From NCBI GenBank assembly GCA_036280655.1, contig DASUQI010000019.1, positions 1-64,000 of the forward strand: DNA of 64,000 nt, given 5' to 3'. Position numbers and translations under genes: made by a program. A model generated the notes under the pieces. That model was not told the origin of the DNA and did not search any database. It saw only the letters and a list, made by a program, of their open reading frames with translations. Positions 49,087-57,631 of this stretch are shown piece after piece. Position 1 is the first letter of the stretch. Each line of letters opens with the position of its first letter. The stretch comes from DASSJM01 sp036280655 (lineage in GTDB: Bacteria > Actinomycetota > UBA4738 > HRBIN12).

Positions 49087-50245
49087 TTCGACGCTAATCG
49101 GTGCCGTGGATGTGGCGCACGCGAGTGTGGGGGCGGCGCACCGCGAGCTCTTGTCCTCGATCGTCCGCCTCGTGGGCTCGGAGGCGTGGCGCGAGCAGGG
49201 CGCGCGCGATCCCGCGCACCTCCTCTCGATCCGCTACGCGCTCTCGGACTGGAAGTCGCGCCGTTGGATCGCCGCCGCCTTCGCGCTGGAACACCTCCCC
49301 CGGCTCGCGCAGGCTCTCTCGAGCGGCGCGCTCGGCATCGACAAGCTGGTCGAGCGACGCGGTTCGCGACGCCGGGATCCGAAGAGCGGTTGATCGTGTG
49401 GGCTCGGCGCGTCTCGTGTGGGGCGATCCGCCGCAGGGGCGACCTCGAAGAGGAGGCCACGATGGATGATGTGGTCGGGCCGGCTCGCGCGCGGTCTGTG
49501 GGCTGGTGGTACTTCGACGAGGGACGCCGCTTCGCACTGGAGGCCGAGCTGCCTGCCGCCGAAGGCGCCGTCGTGGCCCGAGCGCTCGAGCGCGTCGCCC
49601 GAACCATCCCGGCCATGCCGGACGAGGACGGCACGAGCGGCGCGGACGCGCGGCGGGCCGACGCGCTCGTCGCGATGTGCTCGGCGCGCATCGCGCTCGA
49701 TGGCGACCCGGACCGGGCAACGGTGGTGATCCACGCACAGGCCAAGGGCCTGGAAGAGGGCAGCGGTGGCTGCGAGGTCGAGGACGGTCCGGTGCTCCAT
49801 CCGGCCTCGGTGCGTCGAGCACTCTGCAACGCCAGAACGCAGATCGTGCTGGAAGACCGTCTGGGCAACGTGATCGGGTTGGGAGCGCGCCAGGCGAGAG
49901 CCTCCCGCGTGGATGCTCCGCCAGGTGTCTTATCGCGATCGCGAGTGTCGCTTCCCGGGCTGTGGGATGCGACGATTCACCGAGGCGCACCACGTCCGGT
50001 GGTGGCACCACGGCGGTCGAACGGAGCTCGAGAACCTCGCCCTGATCTGCTCGTTCCACCATCGACTCGTCCATGAACACGGTTGGCCGATGCGGCGAAG
50101 ACCCGACGGCGAGATGGACTGGCTGCGTCCCGACGGCACGCGCTATCGAGCGAGCCCGTCGTCCGATCGGGCGAGCCCTTCGCCGGGCGATCGGGACGAA
50201 CAGCAGGACACGGTCGCTGCCGGTTCGGACCGGACGAGTGCCTAG
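49079..50245 (+). pseudogene. DUF222/13E12-type HNH endonuclease, two frameshifts
   Basis: The first frame has the DUF222 start (GAVDVAHASVGAAHRELLSS, WKSRRWIAAAFALEHLPRLA, SGALGIDKLVE) and stops at 49393. The second continues TRFATPGSEERLIVWARRVS through ARSVGWWYFDEGRRFALEAE and RADALVAMCSARIALDG to about 49890. The third carries the HNH nuclease: REPPAWMLRQVSYRDRECRF, PGCGMRRFTEAHHVRWWHHG, TELENLALICSFHHRLVHEH. The breaks lie near 49353 and 49893. Family members in mycobacteria are SOS-induced. The nuclease motif (HHVRWWHH ... N ... HH) is intact, but the protein cannot be made whole. Confidence 0.75.
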
Positions 50246-50784
50246 TTCATCTCCGGATCAGGCGGCATCGTCGACAGCAGCCGGTACCGCGGGCCCTTGC
50301 GCCGCAGCACACCGCTCCAGAGCTCGCCGGGCTCCTCCGTGAACACGTCGTCGGCGACCGCGGGCTCGGCGATCCACGAGCCCTCCTCCATCTCGGCCTC
50401 GAGCTGGCCGGCGCCCCAGCCCGCGTAGCCGGCGAACACCCGGGCGCGCCGCAGACCGCCGAGCTCGTCCGCATCGGTCTCCTCCGGCAGGAACCCGACC
50501 GACTCGAACGCCACCACGTTCGCCCGCTCTGGGTGCTCGAAATCCGCCACCACGACCGCCGCCTGCGTCTCGACCGGCCCGCCGAAGAACAGGCGGGCAC
50601 CCGGCTCGACGAGGCCGGCGAGCGGCGGGACCGCCTCGGCCACCTCGACCTCGCTCTCGCGGTTCAGCACGACGCCGACCGCGCCCGCCTCGTCGTGGTG
50701 GCCGATCAGGACGACCGTTCGGTGGAAGTTCGGGTCGACGAGCGACGGCCCGGCGATCAGCAGGTTGCCGCGGAGGCTCAGCAC
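50242..50784 (-). CDS. YqgE/AlgH family protein
   Basis: The protein is 180 aa with a GTG start. SLRGNLLIAGPSLVDPNFHR, TVVLIGHHDEAGAVGVVLNR, LFFGGPVETQAAVVVADFEH, RARVFAGYAGWGAGQLEAEM and GSWIAEPAVADDVFTEEP are the conserved AlgH/DUF179 marks. The protein family is widespread, cytoplasmic and of poorly known role (AlgH affects transcription in Pseudomonas). It converges on the broken HNH gene with a 4-base overlap and lies 27 bases after the DmdA-like gene 2. Confidence 0.95.
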   Translation of the reverse strand: MLSLRGNLLIAGPSLVDPNFHRTVVLIGHHDEAGAVGVVLNRESEVEVAEAVPPLAGLVEPGARLFFGGPVETQAAVVVADFEHPERANVVAFESVGFLPEETDADELGGLRRARVFAGYAGWGAGQLEAEMEEGSWIAEPAVADDVFTEEPGELWSGVLRRKGPRYRLLSTMPPDPEMN

Positions 50785-50811
50785 GGACCCATCATGCCGC
50801 GACGAACCCCG

Positions 50812-51957
50812 CTACGACTTCGGGACCTCCTTGTTCGGGTCGAGGAACGGGAGCGCGGCCGTCACGGCCGGCACCGGACCGTCGGGCGAGACCACCTCGA
50901 GCGTCGTGCCGGGTTCGGCGAACCCGATCGGCACCCAGGCGTAACCGATGTTCTTCTCGAGGCGGAACGAGCGCGAGGCGCTCACGAGCCGGCCCACGCG
51001 CTCGCCGTCGCGTTCGACGGGCCAGAAGTCCTCGAGCCACATCCGGAACGGCTCGCCGCCGAGCTGCACGCCGACGAGCTTGCGGTCCACGCCCGCATCC
51101 GCGAGCCGCTGCAAAGCGTCCCTGCCGACGAAGGCCGCGTCGAACTCCACCAGGCGCTCCATCCCGCTCACGTGCAGCGGAGTGTCCTCGATCGTCATGT
51201 CGTTGCCGTAGTTGAAGATCCCGGCCTCGAGCCGCCGCTGGTCGCTCGGCGCGATCGGACGGATCTCGAACGGCTCGCCCGCCTCCATCACCCGGTCCCA
51301 GAGCTCGATCCCGCGCGCGCCGTCGCGCAGGTAGAGCTCGTAGCCGACCTCGCCGGTCCACCCGGTGCGCGAGACCACGAGCGGGATGTCGCCGAGGTCG
51401 CCCTCCCAGCACCGGTAGTAGCGCATGTCGGCCACCTCTTCGCCGAACAGCGCCCGGATCACGTCCTTCGACTTCGGGCCCTGGACCTGGAGCGGCGAGA
51501 CGTCGGGTTCGCGGATCTCGACGTCGAGGCCCGCGAACGCCTGCACCCCAACGGCATACAGCAGCGCGTCCGAGTCCGCGAGCGAGAGCCAGAACTGGTT
51601 CTCGCCGAGTCGGAGCAAGATCGGGTCGTTCACGATGCCGCCGCTCGGCGCGATGATCGGCGCGTACTTGCACTGCAGGACCTCGCACTTCGAGAGGTCG
51701 CGGCACGTGAGCAGCTGCGTGAACCGCGCGGCGTCCGGTCCCGTGATCTCGACCTGGCGCTCGACCGCGACGTCCCACAGGCCGACGTGCTCGACGAGGT
51801 GCCAGTACTCTGCCTCGTCGTCGTCGTACAGGGTCGGGATCAGCATGTGGTTGTAGAGGTCCCAGGACGTGCAGCCGGCCTCGACCGTGCGCCGCCAGTA
51901 GGGCGAGCGCCGGTACCACGACGCCGTGTAGAACGTGAACGAGTACGGCTCGTTCAC
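50812..51957 (-). CDS. DmdA/GcvT-like folate-dependent demethylase homologue 2
   Basis: The protein is 381 aa from the GTG at 51957, which overlaps the FAD-enzyme stop (GTGA). It matches homologue 1 along its whole length: SWDLYNHMLIPTLYDDDEAE, LWDVAVERQVEITGPDAARF, TQLLTCRDLSKCEVLQCKYA, DVSPLQVQGPKSKDVIRALF, VVSRTGWTGEVGYELYLRDG and EKNIGYAWVPIGFAEPG. Roughly half to two thirds of the residues agree by eye. Coupling to a phytoene-desaturase-like oxidoreductase, instead of the methyltransferase of homologue 1, suggests a different physiological substrate. THF is the likely methyl acceptor. Confidence 0.9.
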   Translation of the reverse strand: MNEPYSFTFYTASWYRRSPYWRRTVEAGCTSWDLYNHMLIPTLYDDDEAEYWHLVEHVGLWDVAVERQVEITGPDAARFTQLLTCRDLSKCEVLQCKYAPIIAPSGGIVNDPILLRLGENQFWLSLADSDALLYAVGVQAFAGLDVEIREPDVSPLQVQGPKSKDVIRALFGEEVADMRYYRCWEGDLGDIPLVVSRTGWTGEVGYELYLRDGARGIELWDRVMEAGEPFEIRPIAPSDQRRLEAGIFNYGNDMTIEDTPLHVSGMERLVEFDAAFVGRDALQRLADAGVDRKLVGVQLGGEPFRMWLEDFWPVERDGERVGRLVSASRSFRLEKNIGYAWVPIGFAEPGTTLEVVSPDGPVPAVTAALPFLDPNKEVPKS

Positions 51958-53576
51958 CAGCTCGCGCCCTTGCGCCTCCGGGGACCGCGGCGGTCCTTGC
52001 GGATCTCGCGGACGCAGTTGTAGGCGGGGATGCCGGAGACTCCGCCGCCGCCGTGCGTCGCACTCGAGCACTGGTACAGGCCGGCGATCGGCGTCCGGTA
52101 GTCCGCGTACCCTGGCACCGGCCGCATGTGGAACAGCTGGTCGGCCGAGAGCTCGCCGTGGAAGATGTTGCCGCCGATCAGCCCCCACTCGGTCTCCATG
52201 TCGTGCGGCCCGAGCACCTGCCGGGCGACGATCGACTCGCGGAAGCCGGGCGCCGCGTCGTCGTAGGCCTGGATCACGCGGTCGGCGTACGCCTCGAGCT
52301 CGTCGCGGTGCGGCTCCCCCGACCACGTGTGCGGCACCCACTGCGTGAACAGCGATACGACGTGGGCGCCCTGGGGCGCGAGCGAAGGATCGAGCGTCGT
52401 CGGGATCACGCCGTCGGAGAACGGGAGCGTGGCCGGCCGCCCGGCCCGCGCCTCCTGGAACGCGTCCTCGAGCTGGTCGAGCGACGGCGCGATCTCGAAC
52501 CCGCCGGAGAAGTCGGTCCAGTCGGGCTCGCCGGCGAGCTTCGGCAGGCGGCTGATCGCGAGGTTGATCTTCACGACGCCCGAGCGCGTGTGCCAGTGCT
52601 CGATGTCCTCGACGAACTCGCCCGGGAGCTCGCCGGGGTCGATCTGGCGCAGGAACGTGATCTTCGGGTGGCAGGCGGTGATCACGATCGGCGCCTGGAG
52701 CTCCTCGCCGCCCTCGAGCGCGACCCCGCGGGCCTTCCCGCCGCGGATCAGGACGCGGTCGACCCGCGCGGACGTCCGGATCTCGGCCCCGAATGCGACC
52801 GCGCTCCGCTCGATCGCCGCCGCGACCGCGCCCATCCCGCCCTCGGGGACGCCCCACGATCCGAGCGTGCCGTCGCCGACGTCGCCGATCTCGTGGTGCG
52901 CCATCACGTACGCGGTCCCCGAGTCGAACGGACCTGCCCACGTCCCGATCAGCCCGTCGATCGCCATCACGGCCTTCACCTGCTCGGACTCGAAGAAGCG
53001 GTCGAGCAGGTCGGCCACGCTCATCGTGAGCAGCCGCGTGACCTCGCCGACCGTCCGGACGTTGAGGCCGCGGAATCGCCACGCGAGCCGGAGCTGCTCG
53101 AACAGGTCCCCCGGCCGCTTCGAGCCGAGCTGGGGCGGCGTCGTCATGAGCAGCGGACCGAGCACCGCGGCGAGCCCGCCCATCCACGCCTCCCACTTCT
53201 CGAGCGCGTCGGCGTCCTTCTTCGAGAACTTCGCGAACTCGTCGTGGTTCTTGCCCGGGTCGTCGTACTCGATCATCACCCGGCCGTCGGGGAACGGGAC
53301 GACGTATGGGCCGACCGGGTGCACGCGGTACCCGTGCCGGGCGAGGCGGAGGTCGCGGACGATCGAGTCCGGCATCAGGCTCATGACGTACGAGAGCGTC
53401 GTGACGCCGAACTGCGGATGGTCCGGCCACGGCCGGTCGGTCGCCGCGGCGCCGCCGGTCTTCGGGCGCGCCTCGCAGACGACCACGCGGGCGCCGGCCC
53501 TCGCCAGGTAGGCGCCCGCGACCAGGCCGTTGTGGCCTCCGCCGATCACGATCGCGTCGTAGGCGTTCGCGGGCAC
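51954..53576 (-). CDS. Phytoene-desaturase-like FAD oxidoreductase
   Basis: The protein is 540 aa. I chose the GTG at 53576 because AGAGGGAG lies 7 bases before it and the fold begins at once: AYDAIVIGGGHNGLVAGAYL, then VVVCEARPKTGGAAATDRPW. SGTAYVMAHHEIGDVGDGTL, GGMGAVAAAIERSAVAFGAE and the C-terminal CSSATHGGGGVSGIPAYNCV mark the CrtI/amine-oxidase-like family. Compared with the copy at 37513 the FAD-closing motif differs (THGGGG versus THPGGS). It is coupled to DmdA-like gene 2. A direct repeat GTTCAACGTTCAAC lies just upstream of the start. Confidence 0.9.
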   Translation of the reverse strand: MPANAYDAIVIGGGHNGLVAGAYLARAGARVVVCEARPKTGGAAATDRPWPDHPQFGVTTLSYVMSLMPDSIVRDLRLARHGYRVHPVGPYVVPFPDGRVMIEYDDPGKNHDEFAKFSKKDADALEKWEAWMGGLAAVLGPLLMTTPPQLGSKRPGDLFEQLRLAWRFRGLNVRTVGEVTRLLTMSVADLLDRFFESEQVKAVMAIDGLIGTWAGPFDSGTAYVMAHHEIGDVGDGTLGSWGVPEGGMGAVAAAIERSAVAFGAEIRTSARVDRVLIRGGKARGVALEGGEELQAPIVITACHPKITFLRQIDPGELPGEFVEDIEHWHTRSGVVKINLAISRLPKLAGEPDWTDFSGGFEIAPSLDQLEDAFQEARAGRPATLPFSDGVIPTTLDPSLAPQGAHVVSLFTQWVPHTWSGEPHRDELEAYADRVIQAYDDAAPGFRESIVARQVLGPHDMETEWGLIGGNIFHGELSADQLFHMRPVPGYADYRTPIAGLYQCSSATHGGGGVSGIPAYNCVREIRKDRRGPRRRKGASW

Positions 53577-53663
53577 CGCTCGCTCCCTCTTGACTCGCCG
53601 TTCAACGTTCAACGACGACGATATCGCCCGGCCCGCCGCTCGCGCGAGGGCCGGAACCGTTCC

Positions 53664-54920
53664 TCACGAGGGGTCGGGCGGCCCGGGCGCGACCCGCGTG
53701 AACGTCCCCCCCTCCGGCATCGAGGGCGCCTCGGCGACCGGCAGCTCCTCGGACTCCGCCGGCGGCGGCTCCCGGAGGAGCGGCAAGAGCACGACGACGG
53801 ACAGCCCCGCGCCGACCCCGAGCAGGGCGTACATCCCCGGGGCCCCTACGACCGGGAGCGCCGCGGCCGCCATCAGGTACGCGATCACGAGCGTCCCGTG
53901 CACGATGCCCTCGAGCGCCCCGAGGACGCGGCTGCGGACCGCGTCCGGAGTCCGGCGCTGGAAGATGTTCTGGTCGGCGACCACGACGAGGCCGTCGGCC
54001 GCGCCCCACAGAACGCTCAGCGTGAGGACGAGCGCGAACCACGGCGACAGCGCGATCCCGAACGCGAACACCGAGACACCCGCCGCACCGATGATCAGCC
54101 AGCGCATCTCGTTCTCGGCGGTGAGCTTCCGACCGGCGAGCGACCCGAGGATCGAGCCGACCCCGTACACGCCGATCAGCACGCCGAGCCCGACCGAGCC
54201 GGCGTCGAAATGCACCGCGAGCGGGGCGTCGGCCACCATCGCGAAGCCGATCCCGAGGACGAACAACACCCACGCCATCGCGATCCGTCGCAGCACGCGC
54301 TGCCGGGAGAGGAAGCGGAACCCGGCGACGAGCCCGCGGTGCTCCTCCTCGTCCTCGCGGTCGCCGGCGAAACTCGCCCGGACGGACCAGATCAGCGACG
54401 ACGAGGCCAGGAACGAGATCGCGTTGATCGCGAACACCCAGGAGGCGCCGACCGCCGCGAGGAGGACGCCGCCGACCGCGGGGCCGATCGTGATGCCGAC
54501 GTTCCGGCCGATCGCGACGAGGCTATTCGCCCACGCGACCTTCTCTTGCGGCACGAGGTTCGGGATCGCCGCGCTCGACGCGGGCCAGAACGGTGCCTCC
54601 GCGATCGCGGAGAGGAACGCGGCCGCCACGAGCGGACCCGGCGAGTCGATGAACGCCATCGCCAGGAAGCACGCGGCGCTCGCCCCGTCCGAGACGATCA
54701 TCACGTGCCGCCGGTCGAACCGGTCGCCGAGCACCGCCGTGAGCGGCCCCACGACGCCGCTCACGCCCTCGGTGAGGATCAGCGCGGCAGCGAGCCAGGC
54801 GGCCGACCCCGTCCGCTCGTAGATCTCGAACATCAGGGCGGTGTACGCGGCCATGCTCCCGGTGATCGAGATCAGCCGCGAGAGCGCGATCCTGCGGACG
54901 GCGGCCTGTGGCTCGGTCAC
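53664..54920 (-). CDS. MFS exporter, third of a tandem trio
   Basis: The protein is 418 aa; the GTG overlaps the stop of MFS gene 2 (GTGA). About 12 membrane helices; ISITGSMAAYTALMFEIYER, GPLTAVLGDRFDRRHVMIVS (the motif A loop GDRFDRR), SAIAEAPFWPASSAAIPNLV and RRTPDAVRSRVLGALEG. This is the MFS_3 (EntS-like exporter) group. The trio shares the joints xxRRxPDxVRSRV and LSPWF, so they arose by duplication. A Pro/Glu-rich tail ends it. Proton-driven export of a small molecule is likely. Confidence 0.95.
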   Translation of the reverse strand: MTEPQAAVRRIALSRLISITGSMAAYTALMFEIYERTGSAAWLAAALILTEGVSGVVGPLTAVLGDRFDRRHVMIVSDGASAACFLAMAFIDSPGPLVAAAFLSAIAEAPFWPASSAAIPNLVPQEKVAWANSLVAIGRNVGITIGPAVGGVLLAAVGASWVFAINAISFLASSSLIWSVRASFAGDREDEEEHRGLVAGFRFLSRQRVLRRIAMAWVLFVLGIGFAMVADAPLAVHFDAGSVGLGVLIGVYGVGSILGSLAGRKLTAENEMRWLIIGAAGVSVFAFGIALSPWFALVLTLSVLWGAADGLVVVADQNIFQRRTPDAVRSRVLGALEGIVHGTLVIAYLMAAAALPVVGAPGMYALLGVGAGLSVVVLLPLLREPPPAESEELPVAEAPSMPEGGTFTRVAPGPPDPS

Positions 54921-56116
54921 GACGCGTTCGCCGCCTCGAGCCGCGCCGCCTCGTCCTCCGCGAGGTAGCGCTTCATCCTGATCAGCACGAAGACCGCGAG
55001 CCCGACCGTGACCCCGCCGACCGCGTACGTCGCCTGCGGGCCGATCCACGGGACGACGAACGCGGCCGCCACGTACGAGAGCGCCAGCATGAGATGGAGC
55101 ATGCCCATGAACGCGGCCGTGACCCGCGAGCGAACCGCGTCGGGCGCGCGGCGCTGCCGCAGGTTGGTCTCGGCGACGAAGGTCGTCCCGTCGGCGACGC
55201 CGAAGACGAACAGGAACGCGACGATCAGCGGGAACCACGGCGAGAGCCCGATCCCGATCCCCGTTGCCGCGATCACGATCCCGGCGTTCACGAGCCAGAC
55301 GCCCTCGCGCCCCTCGCCCATGCGTCGCGCCAGCAGAGATCCGACGACCGTGCCGCCGCCCCAGGCCGTGACCAGCATCCCAAACCCGAACGCCCCGGCC
55401 TCGAACTCCACCGCGAGCGGCGCGTCGGCCACCATCGACATCCCCATCCCGGAGATGAACACCAACCACGCGAGCAGCAGCGTCCGGAGGACGCGATCGT
55501 GGCGGAGGAACCGGAACCCGGCCCTGATCCCATGGAACTCGTCCTCGGCATCTGGCTCGCCCGAGAACCGGGCACGAACCGCCACGACGATCACGGCCGA
55601 CACGACGAACGACACGGCGTTCGCCGCGAAGACGCCACTCGGGCTGAGGAACGCGAGCAGCGCGCCGCCGAGCGCCGGCCCGATCGTGATCCCCGCGCTC
55701 CGGCTCGCGCCGAGCAGGCTGTTCGCCCACGTCGTGAGCTCGGGCCCGGCGATGTTGGGGATCGCCGCCTCGGAGGCCGACCAGAAGGGGGCCTCGGCGA
55801 CCGCCGACAGGAACGCCCAGACGAGCAGCCACGCCGGCTCGTCGGAGAACGCCATCATCGCGAAGCAGAGGGCACCCGCGAGATCCGATGCGATCAGGAC
55901 CCTCCTGCGATCGAACCGGTCCCCGAGGATCCCCGCGAGCGGGAGGAGGAACCCCATCGCGCCGAACGTGAGCAGGAGCGCGAGGGCCACCCACGCCGCC
56001 GAACCCGTCTCCTCCAGGATCGTGAAGTTCAGCGCCGTGTAGGCGGCGGCGCCGCCCGTGATCGAGATGATCCGGGCCGCCGCGAGCATGCGGACGGCGG
56101 TGCGGGGAGCGGTCAT
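54917..56116 (-). CDS. MFS exporter, second of a tandem trio
   Basis: The protein is 399 aa with an ATG at 56116. IISITGGAAAYTALNFTILE, LPLAGILGDRFDRRRVLIAS, SAVAEAPFWSASEAAIPNIA, TTWANSLLGASRSAGITIGP and RQRRAPDAVRSRVTAAFMG are the same marks as in its neighbours. It lies 32 bases after MFS gene 1 and overlaps MFS gene 3. Similar enough to be a recent paralogue; function is expected to be export. Co-transcription of all three from the leader at 57547 is likely. Confidence 0.95.
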   Translation of the reverse strand: MTAPRTAVRMLAAARIISITGGAAAYTALNFTILEETGSAAWVALALLLTFGAMGFLLPLAGILGDRFDRRRVLIASDLAGALCFAMMAFSDEPAWLLVWAFLSAVAEAPFWSASEAAIPNIAGPELTTWANSLLGASRSAGITIGPALGGALLAFLSPSGVFAANAVSFVVSAVIVVAVRARFSGEPDAEDEFHGIRAGFRFLRHDRVLRTLLLAWLVFISGMGMSMVADAPLAVEFEAGAFGFGMLVTAWGGGTVVGSLLARRMGEGREGVWLVNAGIVIAATGIGIGLSPWFPLIVAFLFVFGVADGTTFVAETNLRQRRAPDAVRSRVTAAFMGMLHLMLALSYVAAAFVVPWIGPQATYAVGGVTVGLAVFVLIRMKRYLAEDEAARLEAANAS

Positions 56117-56148
56117 CACGCGAGTGTCCACCGCTCCCCGACCCCCGT

Positions 56149-57402
56149 CTACCTCGTGACCCCGGCCGCGACGAGCTCGGGCGCCTCGACGACCTCGTCG
56201 AGGGCGAGCTCGGGCTGCTCCGTGGTACGCCGCGACGCCCGCAGGATCGGCAGCAGCACCACCGCCCCGACGAACGCGAACGCGCCGCCCGCCGCGTAGA
56301 CGCCCCGCGGCCCGAGCAGCTCGAGCGCCGGCCCGCCGAGCACGAACCCGAACGCGAGCGCGATCGTGATCATCGACTCCGAGGCCGAGACCACGCGGCT
56401 CCGGACCACGTCCGGCGTTCGCCGCTGCTGAATGCTCCGGTCCGCGACCATCACCACGGCGTCGGCCGCCCCGGCCAGCAGGATCAGCACGAGCACCGGC
56501 GGGAACCACGGCGACAGCGCCACGCCCGCGGTGGTCACGCCGATGACCGCGGTCCCGACGAACAGCGCCTTGGGCTCGATCCGCTCGTTCAGCTTGCGGC
56601 CGGCGAGCGACCCGAGCACGGACCCGGCGCCCCAGCAGCCGATCAGCAGGCCGTAGCCGGTCGCGCCCGAGCCGAACTCCTCGACGAGCGGCACGTCGGC
56701 GACCATGACCATCCCGATCCCGAACACGAACACGGTCCACGCGATGACCAGGATCCGGAGGATCCGGTCGTGCGCGATGAACACGAACCCCGCCTTGATC
56801 CCGCGGTGCTCGTCCTCGTGCTCGCTCCGGTCCTCGGAGAACCGTCCGCGGACGGTCGCGACGACCAGCGCCGAGAGCACGAACGAGAGCGCGTTGAGCC
56901 CGAAGACCATGCCGGCCCCGATGACCGCGAGCAGCACGCCGCCCACCGCCGGGCCGAGCATGATCCCCGCGTTCGCGCCGAGCTGGAGCAGGCCGTTCGC
57001 CCAGGGCAGCTCGTCCTTGCTCACCAGGTTCGGGATGGCTGCCTGCGAGGCCGACCAGAACGGGGTCTCGACCACCGCCGTGACGAACCCGATCGCGAGC
57101 AGGAGCGCAGGGTCCTCGACGAACGCCATCGCGGCGAACGCCGCCGCGCCGGCGAGGTCCGAGGCGATCATCACGCGCTGCCGGTCGAACCGGTCGCCGA
57201 GCATGCCGCCGAGCGGCGCGAACAGGCCGCTCGCGCCGAACGTGAGCAGGAGCGACGCGGACAGCCATGCTGCCGACCCGGTCCGCTCGTAGATCGTGAA
57301 GTTCAGCGCCGCGAACGCGGCCGCCCCGCCCGTGATCGAGATCAGGCGCGCGAGGGCAAGCCTTCGAACGGCGCTGCGTGGGCGATCGGTGATGATCCGC
57401 AT
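56149..57402 (-). CDS. MFS exporter, first of a tandem trio
   Basis: The protein is 417 aa. The ATG at 57402 follows CAGGAGTCGTCCG (AGGAG 7 bases away). LISITGGAAAFAALNFTIYE, APLGGMLGDRFDRQRVMIAS, TAVVETPFWSASQAAIPNLV, LPWANGLLQLGANAGIMLGP and RRTPDVVRSRVVSASESMIT mark the MFS_3 group. It is preceded by a 22-aa leader peptide, a GC hairpin and a palindromic operator-like site, so its expression is probably controlled by attenuation and a repressor or activator. Confidence 0.95.
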   Translation of the reverse strand: MRIITDRPRSAVRRLALARLISITGGAAAFAALNFTIYERTGSAAWLSASLLLTFGASGLFAPLGGMLGDRFDRQRVMIASDLAGAAAFAAMAFVEDPALLLAIGFVTAVVETPFWSASQAAIPNLVSKDELPWANGLLQLGANAGIMLGPAVGGVLLAVIGAGMVFGLNALSFVLSALVVATVRGRFSEDRSEHEDEHRGIKAGFVFIAHDRILRILVIAWTVFVFGIGMVMVADVPLVEEFGSGATGYGLLIGCWGAGSVLGSLAGRKLNERIEPKALFVGTAVIGVTTAGVALSPWFPPVLVLILLAGAADAVVMVADRSIQQRRTPDVVRSRVVSASESMITIALAFGFVLGGPALELLGPRGVYAAGGAFAFVGAVVLLPILRASRRTTEQPELALDEVVEAPELVAAGVTR

Positions 57403-57449
57403 CGGACGACTCCTGTGACTCGGTGGATCGAGGGACGGTGGTTCGGGGT

Positions 57450-57468
57450 CCCCGCCGGGGAGGCGGGG
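57450..57468 (-). terminator. Attenuator-like hairpin between leader peptide and MFS gene 1
   Basis: CCCCGCC-GGGGA-GGCGGGG (plus strand) is a perfect 7-bp stem with a 5-base loop, 10 bases after the leader stop codon. A stretch within the leader (CGGCGGCAG, GGGGGATACCCCC) could form competing pairings. This is the layout of a ribosome-controlled attenuator. No T-run is seen. Confidence 0.5.
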
Positions 57469-57478
57469 CTCGCGGCAG

Positions 57479-57547
57479 CTAAGCGGCTGCCGCCGGGACG
57501 GGGGTATCCCCCGTCTTGATGGTCCCGAACACCTGGAGTCGCCTCAT
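57479..57547 (-). CDS. 22-aa leader peptide upstream of the MFS trio
   Basis: ATG at 57547, stop TAG at 57479. The peptide is MRRLQVFGTIKTGDTPVPAA then AA. A TACACT -10-like hexamer lies about 10 bases before the ATG, so the mRNA is probably leaderless or nearly so. The stop is 76 bases before MFS gene 1, and a hairpin lies between. A short, separate, early reading frame before a drug-exporter operon suggests ribosome-mediated control by an inhibitor that stalls on the peptide. No family could be recognised. Confidence 0.5.
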   Translation of the reverse strand: MRRLQVFGTIKTGDTPVPAAAA

Positions 57548-57587
57548 GACCGCGCGAGTGTAGCAGCGAAGTCGTTGCGAAGGAAGC

Positions 57588-57609
57588 GCTTGTGACGAAC
57601 GTCACAAGC
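57588..57609. promoter_or_regulatory. 22-bp palindrome (CRP/GlxR-like operator or serA terminator)
   Basis: GCTTGTGAC-GAAC-GTCACAAGC has perfect 9-bp arms. Its core TGTGA-N6-TCACA is the CRP/GlxR consensus. It lies about 50 bases before the presumed start of the leader transcript and 22 bases after the serA stop. It could be an operator for the MFS operon or a simple stem after serA; no T-run follows. Confidence 0.55.
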
Positions 57610-57631
57610 GAACGCGTTCCGCAGTTGACCG

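Noticed and set aside
47784..51957. Calling the two DmdA-like genes dmdA or gcvT outright
   Set aside because: Motif layout alone does not fix the substrate, and there is no glycine-cleavage or DMSP gene context.
52053..54968. A 971-residue open frame on the plus strand
   Set aside because: It runs antisense to the FAD oxidoreductase and the MFS exporter, with no domain and biased composition.
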